64,000 nucleotides of DNA. Origin: Motacilla alba alba (taxonomy: Eukaryota > Chordata > Aves > Passeriformes > Motacillidae). The position numbers and the translations under genes are program-made. Shown one piece after another: positions 24,266 through 35,301 of this stretch. The stretch lies in assembly GCF_015832195.1 (NCBI RefSeq), contig NC_052017.1, positions 70,557,801 to 70,621,800 of the forward strand. Direction: 5' to 3'. Within the stretch, counting starts at the first letter, position 1. Every line of letters begins with the position of its first letter. Below the pieces are notes generated by a model. It saw only the letters and a list, made by a program, of their open reading frames with translations, ran no database searches and was not told the origin of the DNA.

Positions 24266-26927
24266 TCCCTTGGGCACCTCTGATCCAAGGGGACACCTCC
24301 TGTGTGGCCAGCAGATGATGGCCTGGGGATAGAGAAACACTCCTTTAGGGGTGAAATCTTCCTGTCCTCAGGAGAGTGTCTAAGGTAATGTGCATGTTTT
24401 GCTGAGGATTCATCCTCTCTATTGTCTAGAAAGAGTTTGGACATTTAATGAATTTTACATCTGGTAATTTTTACATCTGGTCTGGTCTGCATTTTTTTTT
24501 CTGGAAAAATGGGACCTGCTGTATTATTGATCTTAAATCCTGCTGAGCTGCACCAAGACACTCAGCTGATTTTCTTTAGCAATAGTATTATGATAATAGA
24601 GTAATACTTTCCCAGGGCTGCTGATAACAGAGCCACTGTACACATCAAGAATGCTGTGCTGTTTTAGTTATTCATATTTATTGTGTGCTTTGATGGTTTT
24701 GGAAAGAAGGTCTGACAAGCAAAATATTGTGACTATGGCTGATAAAGTGAGACAAAGGGAATGATCTGGAATCTAGTTTGCCACAGTATTTTGTTCAAAT
24801 CTATTCTAGGTAGGCTTTAAGGGAGCCTGCATCCGTACAACCTTTGAGTGCTTTCCAGTAATGTGTTAAGAGATGCTACCAACATCTGCTGCTTGGGAGT
24901 CATCCTTCTTTTCCTCTTTTCCCAGAGCTGGAAGGGTATGTGCTTTTTGAAAAGAAATTTGCAGATTTATATCCTATCTAGCATGTGTCTGGGGCTCTAA
25001 AATGCTTAGAAGTCTGCTTAGATAAATAACAAAATTCTTCATGTTGTTATGTGACTTTAGAGTGGGTGGCAGAGACAGTTACTCCTGTGGTATGCTGGGT
25101 GGAAAGCCATAGCACAGGAAGACCATGAAAATTTACTTGACCTGCATGTAGCATCAACATTAGAGTCAAAGCTACACCTCACGCCCTGTAATCCCTCAGT
25201 GTTGGTTGTTGGTGATGAGCTGGGAAAGCTCATTGGGCCCTCTGTGGCTTACACAGGGCCATGGCTGTTCACCCAAGTGTTGGTGGCAGATGCCTCGCTT
25301 TCTGTGAGCCCAGATATGAAAACATGGTACTAGGATCATAGGGAAGGTTTTCAGTCTTCCTTTCTCATTCACCAAACATGTTTTTGGGGTGACTGCTGCA
25401 GTGGTTTATAGACTATAACTCCTCCCAGGGGATGGAGCTGTTGTCTTTACTGACACTGGCTTTTGTCGCACCAACCTGCAAATGAAGTCAGGGCTGGCAA
25501 GGCACTGAGACTATTCCTTATCAGAAACTGCTGACAGAAAATGCTTGTTTAATTTGGTCTTGTTCTAAGCAAAGCCAGCAGTTTACCATGTCTTTGAATG
25601 TGCTGTTAATTTATCAAGAAGAACCATGAGGTGGATAAAATTTGTCAGAGAAGATGAAGGAGGCACAATATCTTATAAATCGGTCAGTTTGGAACTCTCA
25701 CTGTGAGTGATGTTTCAAAAATGCTAACATCATCTGTAATTACTCAAAATTACACATAATTTATGTTGTGCTTGTTCACTGCTCTAACAGTCTAGGAAAA
25801 CACTTTACAATTAACTCTGGATGATAAGATTTAATTAGAGCTTTCAGACATTTTTATCCTACTCATCTGTTTTGAGCTGTAAATGCAATATTGACTTTTG
25901 ATTTTTTTAGTGGTTGGACAGTTGGCTGAATAGTAAATGATAGGTTCAAATATACAGAAATCATGAAGTGAAATTCCCTTGGATTAGTAGCAGAGGTAAT
26001 TCTCTGTTGAGGGACTATATTTATCATTTAACTCACAGATATGTTTATCTTATGGGTAAAAAATAATTTTGCACCTGAGCTATAGCTCAAAATTCTATTG
26101 CTCACCTGCCACCTATGCCATAGGCATGATTTACTAAGTTGCAAGAGGAATTCTGTTTAGAATGACTGTTGGGACAGGTTACCGTTTCTACAATGATGTC
26201 TTTTGAAATCTTCATAATTTTTGAAACTTCCCTGTGTTCCCATTTATTTGTCTGTAAAAAACACCAGACTATTCTGTAGCAGAATTTGCAAAACCCTTTG
26301 CAATCTCAGGACAAGAGCATAGTGCATATGCACTATACACTATGCACTATGCAAAGAGCACATGCACTTTTTTCCTTCATTCTAGTGTACATCTTAAATG
26401 CAAGATCATGGTCCGTGGACACAAGATTGAGGCTGTTGAGAGTGTGTATCTCAATTAATTAGTTTTCTTTCTTGGGAATATGTCTCTAAGCTGAAAGTAA
26501 AGAGGTTTTGTAACCACAAGGCTGCTCTGAGGTTAGAATAAGTCATATGCAGGCTGGGGCTCTGTTTATGTTTCCATTAAAAAGACATTTGATTGCTTTG
26601 TACCTCATTTTTTCTACTTTTCCCAGCTGTGATACCTATGATATTTCAGAATAATTGGTTGAGCTTCATAAGGAAATGACTTTGTTGGACAGGTTGTCTC
26701 CCTTTGACAAGCCCCAAGAATAATCTATGCAAAAAAAATAAAAGAAATAATGCCAAATAACCCATCATGTGTTAGCACCGCTGCTTGAAAGAAAAGTTTT
26801 CCATTATTTTTCTTTTCCTAGATATGGTAGAAAAGACCAAATCTCCAGTTTGGCACTCATCATGGTATTGTGATGCTGAGGAGGATTGTGTTGTACTCTG
26901 CTTTACCCATGTGTGTTTGGCAGAAAG
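24266..26927. other. Intergenic; no gene recognised
   Basis: AT-rich sequence. An 18-base perfect palindrome within a larger inverted repeat lies at 26317-26352. An AT-rich motif-dense block at about 25720-25880 may be conserved noncoding DNA. Confidence 0.6.
26317..26352. repeat. Inverted repeat with internal perfect palindrome
   Basis: The 11-base arm GCATAGTGCAT (26317-26327) pairs with ATGCACTATGC (26342-26352). The 18 bases 26319-26336 are themselves perfectly palindromic (ATAGTGCATATGCACTAT). Confidence 0.9.
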
Positions 26928-27180
26928 AATCATAGAACCATCATAGAATCACAGAATAGTCTGGGCTGGAAGGGAGCTTACAGATCATCTAAATCTAGTA
27001 CCTCTCCCATGGGCAGGGACACCTTTGACTGGTTCCTCAGAGCTCCATCTAGCCTGGCTTTTAACACTTCCTAGAACATCTGGAACTACTAATCCTTTAA
27101 CTAGGGATTCAGCTTCCTAAAGTCCATTATGAGTCTGGTAGCCTTCACCCTTGCCACAAAGCAGAAGCAAATTTTGACCC
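26928..27180 (-). mobile_element. CR1 LINE 3' fragment
   Basis: The plus strand opens with AATCATAGAACCATCATAG and AATCACAGAATAGTCTGGGC, then CCCATGGGCAGGGACACCTTTGACTGG and CCATCTAGCCTGGC. This is the reverse-complement CR1 terminus with its short terminal repeats. The distal part (27100-27180) is diverged and its edge uncertain. Confidence 0.88.
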
Positions 27181-28589
27181 CCATTGTGATAGATGTTGTC
27201 ATTATTATTGTTATTGGTTTTATGCAGCATGGCAGGAACTTCTGCCTCTAGTATTAAGTGCTGTAGCTCATGCATCTTTGGGAAAAAGTTATAGGGTTAG
27301 TCATCATGGAACCAGCCTATAGATATTAAGATGTGGGTTTGAAAATTCCTATTTCCCAAGAGGTCTATTCCCTAATGGTGAGCTTAATAACAAATGAGGT
27401 CTGAAAATTATATTCAGACTGTGTACTGTCTCCTACATCAGGTCTTAAAAATCACATGATTTTTTAAAAGTCATTGTGAAGTCACTCACTTCTACCTCCT
27501 CTACCATATTACTGTAATGTCTCTTGGGAAATACAGTATCAACACTGCACTGCTGCTTCTGCTCAGTCAGTGATGCAGGTGGTCTGATGTGCCACCTCTG
27601 AGGTCAACAGCAAAATACCTGCATGTTGGTGTGGGCAAGGTCTTCAGAGGGTTGATATAAGAAACTAAACCAGCAACTCTGTCCTTAAAGTCTTGGTTTG
27701 ACAGTGAGACTCCTCAGCTCCTACTGCTTTTCTAGGATCACGCCTCTGACTCCACCTCAGTTTCACTGCTGTCTGCTGATTTTCCTGTGTGTTTCAACAG
27801 GATGCACTGATACAGATTATTACTGCATTACTGTCCAAACGAGAGGCAAATCACTGACCTTTATGCAGGAGAATGAATCCCTTAGGTGATACAGCTGTTT
27901 TGCAGCAGTGACTATCTTGGAGCTCTCTGATGCCAGATGCCCTGCTGTGAGAGAGACAGGGGCACAACTGAGTGAAACACAGCTCCTCCTCCTCTGAATG
28001 CTGCACATCTCAGCAGGCACAAATTAGGATGCCTTGGACAGACCCATTGCCTGTTTACACCAGCTTCATGTGAAGAGAATACATTAAAGGCTATTCCTTG
28101 AGCTGGATGAAATGGGTTGTCTCACACCCTGACACACAGGACAAGGGAGAGCAGCAACATAACTAGCTCTCAACAGTACAGATTTCCTCATGTGCCATCC
28201 TCACTTATTCTTGAGCCCACCTGCTCTCCTGAGTTTGATCTAATGGCATCTAAGTTTGATCTAAGCTGGCATAAACCAAGGGGATCTTATTATTAAGACC
28301 CTGGCAGCACAAACACAAAACCAACTGAATCTCTTCAACTTTAATTGGTCCAGGTCAGAACTTTTCTGGACTCCGTAAGGTATCACTTGTGCATCTTTTG
28401 TATGCCTCCTTTCTCTTACTCATGGCCAGGACAAGTAAGATGTGGTGCATATGCAGAACAGGCTTCTGGGACATATCCATCCTTCCATTTTGATGGTTCC
28501 TGGGAGCTGTTCTCAGATGGCAGGTACTAGCTTGTGCTATGTGAAAGTTGCATCAAGGAAAATACTGGCATTGACTAATAAATTATATT
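27181..28589. other. Intergenic; nothing recognised
   Basis: Mixed-composition sequence with short chance ORFs only. Confidence 0.6.
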
Positions 28590-28990
28590 TCAAGGTGACC
28601 CAAATATAACCTCTGGGTCCCCCACGGATTTGTGTCACTACTGGCTTTAATGAATGATCTAGAAAGGAATTTGAGGCAACAACTGTGATGGTATCATAAA
28701 GTGATTAAGAGCCATAAAAACTGGAGGAGAAATGATAAAATCAAGCGGGGCCTAATAAAGCTGGATAAATGGGCAATGCAGCAGCAAATGAAAGGCAGCA
28801 TTGCAAGAAAATTTACACTAGAAAAAATTATGTTAACTCTTTTCATGCATTCTTAAATTCTGTATTTTGCTCTGAAGAGATCTGTAGTCCTTGACAGATG
28901 GTTTAAAGAACACAGCTGCTCAGAGCCTAGGTGTGATGACCAGTGCAGAATAAGAGTGGCAGGTCACGCAACCTATCTAGACAAGATGGA
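28590..28990 (+). mobile_element. Degenerate LINE (CR1/L3-like) reverse-transcriptase relic
   Basis: Broken plus-strand frames contain segments in the order expected of the C-terminal half of a CR1-type reverse transcriptase: NDLER near 28650, LIKLDKWAMQQQMKGSI near 28752-28800 (family pattern KLxKWAxxWQM), and SLGVMTS near 28925. Stops and frameshifts separate them, so this is an old dead insertion. Confidence 0.5.
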
Positions 28991-31863
28991 GATGGGTAGT
29001 AGGAAAAGGAAAGGAAAACATCAGAGATTGTAGTGTTTGGCCATGGTCACTTGTAAAACCAAATGTTGAGCAGAGGGCTTGGGAATGTCAAGCCTAGGGC
29101 CAGACTGAGCAGCAGGGATGAATCCCTAGAGGTCTGGCCATTAACTGAGAGGCAAACAGCTCCAGGGGGCCATAGCATCATACAGATGGCCAGGATGAGG
29201 GGAATGAATGACTCTTTGTCTAACTCTGTTTGTTAGAGAGAGAGAGTTGAGATGGATTGCTTAGCCCATATGCTCAAATTTTAAGTGGCTGAAATTAGTA
29301 AAATAACTTGCATGCTCTGTTATTCTTTCCTCTGAACCACTGATTTGCAGCCACAGCTGAGACTAGGGGATTGTTTCTGGATGGTAAGTCCTTTTTATTT
29401 TCCCTGAGAACTGCCAGCCGTGGAAAAAATGTCATCAGAGGAACATACCAAAATGAATAGTGGTAAAAGCTGTGTGCACTCAGACCAGCCTTGGAGCACA
29501 AGGGGACTGGGGACACTGGTGAGGGCACGTAGGACCTTGTCCTGGTCCTCTGACATTTCTGCCCTTACACCAGAGCAGTGGCTGGAGTGGCTGCCATGCA
29601 GAACTGGGACTGTCCCTTGGAGGTGTTTGGTGGCGTGGAAAAGCCCAGTCCCTCCACCTTGGCAGGTTGAACTACCTGGCTGTAAACCATGAGCAGGTTT
29701 TATGTAGTGCTGCAAATGTTCATGCACACGGCCAGGCCTGCCCTTGAGAAGGAGGCTGAGGACCTTTGTGACCAGTGTGCTTGTTCCACCAACAGTCCGT
29801 GGCACCACGCATTTCCTTTGGGCTTGGAGTCTCCTCTTCTCAGGGCCTGCTGAGCCCTGATGTGTCTGAAAATGGATCCTTTTCGTATCTCATCACCAAA
29901 ACCAGAGGGTTCTTCTGTTTTGTTTGTGGCAGTGTGATAGATGCAAGTGTTGGTTGTTAGCATAGAGATTTCACAGACTGCAGAAACACTGTCACCTGTT
30001 CCATAAAACGGAAAAAAATGGTGCCAGGCTGCCAGGTGCCTACTAAACACCAGCTGGTAAGTGTCACAACATCAAGCTGTGCAGCTATTGACTGTGATCA
30101 CAAGTTGAGGCAAACCTGAGGACAATCAGAGAGCCTAATGGTGACATGCAGCTTAGGAAGGTGGGTTATGAATTCCCCTGTGGCAGCAGCGCAAAAGGGC
30201 TGGTCTTTCCATAATAGGGGATACACACCCTGGGAAGCTGTTCCTGGCTGCTGCTCACCCTGTCTTGCAGAAACCATGTCTGGAGACTTCTGTGGACTCA
30301 GACCGTGAGGCAGCTCATCCTGGGATAACTCTCAGTAAATGCACAAGGTTGAAGTCAGTGTGATGCAGGATTGTACTTTTACGCCCCATCCTCCCACTCT
30401 GCCTACGATAGGAGATTTAAACCATCGTGGAATCAAGATATGAAGAACAATCTAGAGGCTTTTTTATTACTGTAGACTGTGACTACTGGGAGAGACAGTA
30501 ATGGTCTAAAAATACCAAATCATAGCTCTGTGGAGGGACAAGGTCATCTTTGTGCATTGCAAGTATGGCTGCGAGGGGTACATGCCTTATACTTCCCCTG
30601 GAAGGCTTTCAGCAATGAGTGTACTGATGCCTAGAAAGACTGGCTAGAAAGGTTACAGAGCTTTAACAGCTGGGGCTTTAAGAAGAAAGAGGCATCTACT
30701 TAAAATATATAAAACTAAGGTTTAGATCAGACAGGGAAGTGGTGGAATAGATGTCCTCCTGCCTGTGTTCTGTGGTATCTGTGGTGGCAGGAGGCAAGGA
30801 AGCTCTCAGACTTTCAACAGTAGCTTTGTGTCCTTTACACTACTTTCTTGATTGTGATGGCTGCAGTCCTAGTTTAATGTTTTAAAATCAATATGGCATG
30901 TGCTACAGTATGAGTAAAAGAAAATCATTATCAAATAATTATCAGTGCTCTTTCTGCAATGGTGTAAAGCATGTTTAGGTGATAAACAGAACCCTTGGCA
31001 TATTATATTTGTGAAGGCCCAGATTTTCATCACACATCAGACTAGCAAACAAGAAGTCACTAAAAACCTTTTTTCCTTGGTGCACGGCTCTCCAGGGATG
31101 CATGACTTTGTATGAGTCTATGGAAACAAGGTTCCTGTCTTAAATTGGTACAATCTAAGATTAGGAAAAGGAGAGACTGCAATGTTTTGTGCACATCTGC
31201 AACAGGAACTGAGCACGGCATGCCCATAGTAAAAGTGTGGTAACTGGGTGGTTATGTGTGCACATCTATTTTCTGGGCAACTGGAGGTGTAGAGAGTCCT
31301 TAACTAGAAATAAACCTGCAAATTCCATTGCAGACTGTTCTGCTTTCAGAGGCCTTTTGCCACTTTCCGTGAAACTAGTGGTAGTGTAATTTCCCTAGCT
31401 CTTCTCATTTACACATGCAAACAAGAGACAACCTGGGCGCAAAAGTGACTGCAGAGTAAGAATAAATAGATATTTTATCTTAGTCTGTCATGGCTCTGAA
31501 GGCATGAGACACTTGTCAGGGCTCTGTAAGTGGTTTCCAAGCCTATCAATGACCCAGCCTTAATGTTTCAAAAAAATCAGGCAAGACTTTCTTTTGACTT
31601 CATCATGATTTGATTAGAAAAATAACTAGTCTGGTGGGCTGTACTTGGGCAGATTCACTGCTAAGGGCAATGTCCAAGTGAACAATGATAAAAGAAGCAG
31701 ACAATCTGCTCGATTCTGCAAACTGAAGCCTTGTCTCCTTGACACAATGCTGATGAACCATTTTTTTCTTGATGCTCAAGGCATGTCAAGCTGCAGATAA
31801 GCATTAACTGCTGTGTGCAGAGTAGTCAATAAATTGCCATCAGACTTTCCCTTCTGTTTAACT
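28991..31863. other. Intergenic; nothing recognised
   Basis: This lies immediately downstream of the inferred end of CDH22. Overlapping short ORFs on both strands at 29.3-30.0 kb reflect a locally GC-richer stretch and encode nothing recognisable. Confidence 0.55.
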
Positions 31864-32667
31864 TTTATTAAAAGAGGTGCTAAGGTACTGTACTGTATGC
31901 AGTACATCATATTTATTACCAAAATTAACAAATATACAAAACTTATACATGTAATTTTCTTACATCCATTTATTCGTCTATAATACTGCATTTGTTCAAG
32001 TAGGTTATCTACAGTATGTAAACATCCCTTGGATTGACCTCACACAGATTAGGAAAGCCCATCTAACCCATGTAGTTACCAAATATAGCTTTTTCTTATT
32101 TTAAAATTTATTTGGCTTTCATTGGTAGAATCTAATCTTCACATTTGGCACATGGAAGAGACATCTACAGTGCAAAAGAGGCAGATTTTCTGGTTTTGTT
32201 CTGAGCAGTTTAGCAGAGTCATGGTTTTAAAGAGTCAAGAATAAATTTACACAAACTTGATAGGAGATGGATTAGTGTTAACAGCAGTGACTCACAGATC
32301 AGCCACTAAACTAGAGCAGAAATTCAAAGCCTCTTCCCCAGCCCTCTCAGTCACGTGGGAAAAAAACCTCCAACCTCAGCCTTGTTTCTAAAAGGATTAA
32401 AAAAGAGCTCTGTTAGCAACAGAGGGAGGAGTTTAGTTTTACAAGGAGCCCTCTGAGATTCCAGTTTCAATTTTCTGCTTTGTGGATTTTTTCTCTTGTT
32501 AGCAAGCAATTCTTTTCTGTTTTAATGGGGAAAGAAATGACCAGTGGGAAGCAACTCTTCTGTGGTGACAATTTCCCAGTGAGTTGGAGATTACAGTTGG
32601 AGTTTATAAATCTTTGAACCCTGATGTATAGAGCTCAGTAAGCTGCCGTGTACAAAGGGGAGAGAAA

Positions 32668-32705
<38 letters not shown>

Positions 32706-32974
32706 AATGATGCGGAGCTCTCCAATTTTGCTGTAAGAACCAGGAAAAAATTTCCTTCCTTCTGTTTCTTGTAGTTTCAAAAACGTGACTTAATTTAACT
32801 GAGTAAAGCTGATCCAGAGAGACTTTCATTCACACCCTTCTTCCCATTCTCATCCAAGCACTGTATTGCTATTTTTTTTTATGAGGCCTCACCCATGTCC
32901 ATGGAAGCATCTGATGAGAATGGACCGAACCGGACACCGTTTCACATGGAAAGCCCTCTGCCATTCCTCTTCTG
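31864..32974 (-). other. CDH22: Probable CDH22 3' untranslated region
   Basis: This follows the stop codon directly and has no other gene. Minus-strand AATAAA hexamers lie at 32112-32107, 31974-31969, 31917-31912 and 31869-31864, and an ATTAAA lies at 32526-32521. I take the cluster at 31974-31864 as the most likely end, giving a 3'UTR of about 1.1 kb. Cleavage sites cannot be fixed from sequence alone. The UTR contains a (CT)17 tract as read on the transcript (32704-32671). Confidence 0.4.
32671..32704. repeat. (AG)17 microsatellite in the CDH22 3'UTR
   Basis: An uninterrupted AG dinucleotide run of 34 bases lies about 270 bases downstream of the cadherin stop codon. On the transcript it is a pure CU tract and could bind polypyrimidine-tract proteins. 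Confidence 0.95.
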
Positions 32975-33474
32975 TTACCACAGAGCCCCGCTGCTGTCTG
33001 TGGCCCCGTACATCTCAGCCAGCTTCTTGAAGCGCGGCCCCCAGTCCGTCAGGTAGTCGTAGCTCTGGTCTGAGTCTGTTGTCACGGACTGTAAGGAGCT
33101 GAGTGACTCCGCCACCGAGCCATTCCCTTCAAACATGTAGGTCTGGAGGGAGTCGAAGGGAGGTGCCCACAGGTCCATGTCAGCTTCGTACAGCTTGGCG
33201 AGCACGTAGTTGTGGACGTTGTTGTCCATGATGCACGCCTGAGGCACGTATCGGGAGAGGCTCTCTATTTCAGGGAGCATGTCCTGCCGGTTCTTCACCA
33301 CCAGCTGGGCCTCCCGTGGGTTCCACATGGCGGCGATGTCGAAGGCCTCCGTGTCCTCCTCCCCGCCACCTTCGTCATCATACCTGACAATGTTCTCATG
33401 GATGTTCTCCTCCTCATCAATGATGTACGGCTGCTTCCGCTGGCGCCGCATGGAGAGGATGAGGAGCACCAACA
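32975..33474 (-). CDS. CDH22: CDH22 last coding exon: end of TM helix and cytoplasmic domain (500 bp)
   Basis: The acceptor GCTTGGCTCCTGCAG is followed by TG, completing valine, then [20 protein letters not shown]. The cytoplasmic tail is about 157 residues. Near the membrane it has the p120-catenin-binding acidic motif ([20 protein letters not shown]). Its distal part has the beta-catenin-binding segment, including [33 protein letters not shown] and the terminal residues GALW before TAA. The tail [17 protein letters not shown] and the LW terminus are what point to CDH22 rather than to CDH20, CDH7 or CDH24. Confidence 0.95.
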
Positions 33475-35269
33475 CTGCAGGAGCCAAGCAAAATATGGGG
33501 CTGTCAGCAGGGACACAGATCTTGCTGGGGCTTCAGACTTTCCTCTGCCCTACTTTCCCCTGGGTGAGTCCAATTAGCCCCTTGGATTTAAAGAGCTGCA
33601 GTGTTTGCAAGGTGAGGGGTGTAGGAATCTCTCTCTCTCACTCCCCAGTCAAAACTAGTAGCTTGAGGTCTTCCTAATCTGTCTCCTTTCTCACTGAATT
33701 CTTAACTCCTGGTGACACTTAGGACATGGATATCCAGTGGTGCTTGCTACTTTTAAGCTAGCCAGCTCAGAGGTCAGTAGCAGTTTATCTGCAGCAGCAT
33801 AGTGCCATAGAGATATTTTGTTTTCTGTTCTATGGGTGGGTTTTGCAGCCTGCTTTGGGGATGCCTCTCAGGCTGGCCACTGCATGTGACATAGATGGAT
33901 GGTCCTAAGGCACCATGGTGATATGTCTGCCTACACAGCAAAATGCAGAGCTAGCCCCTTAGTCTGCTGTAAAGAATTTTTTCTTTATCTGCAAGCCTCC
34001 TGCAGTGCTGCAGTGCTGGTGCTCCTCGCCCTCACTGTGCTTATTAGCATGGGGAGAAGTGATCGTACAGGCACCAGAGCCCTTTGCTATTGAAAATGTG
34101 CCATCACTTGGTGTCTATTTCCAGAGTTAGAATTCAGCAAAGATTTTGGATACCCAAATTTTGAGCTGATGTATCTAGGCTCCTTTGAAGAGCCAGAATT
34201 GAGGCACTTTTAAAGAATTTTTCCTGTATTTTACTACACTGTTCCTCAAACTGGGTCTCCTGAAATTTCAGGGTATGTGTGTTTTGCACTAGTATTGCAT
34301 GATTTGAGAGAGTGAACAAGGGAACTGAAGTTCTTTTGATACCAACAGCTAACAGGGGACATGGAATGTCTGGGCAAGGAAAGCATGAAATTTAATTGTG
34401 GAGACAGAACTCGTGCAAGACCCTCAGCCCCTTTACTGCAGCACAGGCACCATTTAAATATAGAGTCTCAAGGAAAAAGGATGGAGGTGGGCATATCTCT
34501 CTCCAAAAGACAAGAAATGGAACTGGGCTTGCCACTACTGTTTCCTGTGGATCAGGATGAGAAACTAACCTGCCCCAAGCCACAGCTCTCAATACTTCCC
34601 ACTGCCATACCCTTGCAGGAAAGCAAGGCCACATCAGACACCATAGCACTTTGGGCACCTGGCAGAAATATTTGCAGGCCATAGTTTTCCCCCATTCCTA
34701 CAGTTCAGGTCCTGAAGCCATACACAGCTGACTACACCATGGGGTCCTTGATTTGGCCCTTTAGGCATGCATGCATCTACATAGACACATACACACAGAT
34801 GTGTATGTGTGTTTGGGTCCTACACCTTTGGTGGATCAGCATTCAAGCCAGAATCAAAAAGTCTGCTTCTCCCAGGAAGAAGTGAAGGCTTTACCTAGCA
34901 GGACAAAGATGCAGGCGAGGATGGCAATGAGTGCCCCTCGGCTGAGGCTGACAGGGAGGACGTAGGCCTCGGCGTTGCAGGACATCACCATGCCCTCCTC
35001 ATCGCAGCTGCACACGTGCACGGTCAGTGTGCCTGTGCTGCTCAGCACCGGGCGCCCGTTGTCGCTGATCAGGATGGGCAGGTAAAAGGTGTTCTGCTCA
35101 TTTTGTCTGAAGCCAGAGCGCCTTGTCAAAATCCATGCTGTGTTGTCTAGGGGCAGGAAATAAACAGAGAGGACAGCTTATATGCATAGCAAATACATTC
35201 AGCAGAGAAAGAATGTTAAAAAAATCAGCCCTAGACCCACATCCATTTTTGCTTATCTCTTCTTTTTTT

Positions 35270-35301
<32 letters not shown>

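Noticed and set aside
33212..33677. Plus-strand ORFs of 121 and 132 codons antisense to the last cadherin exon
   Set aside because: They are shadows of the conserved CDH22 cytoplasmic exon read on the other strand.
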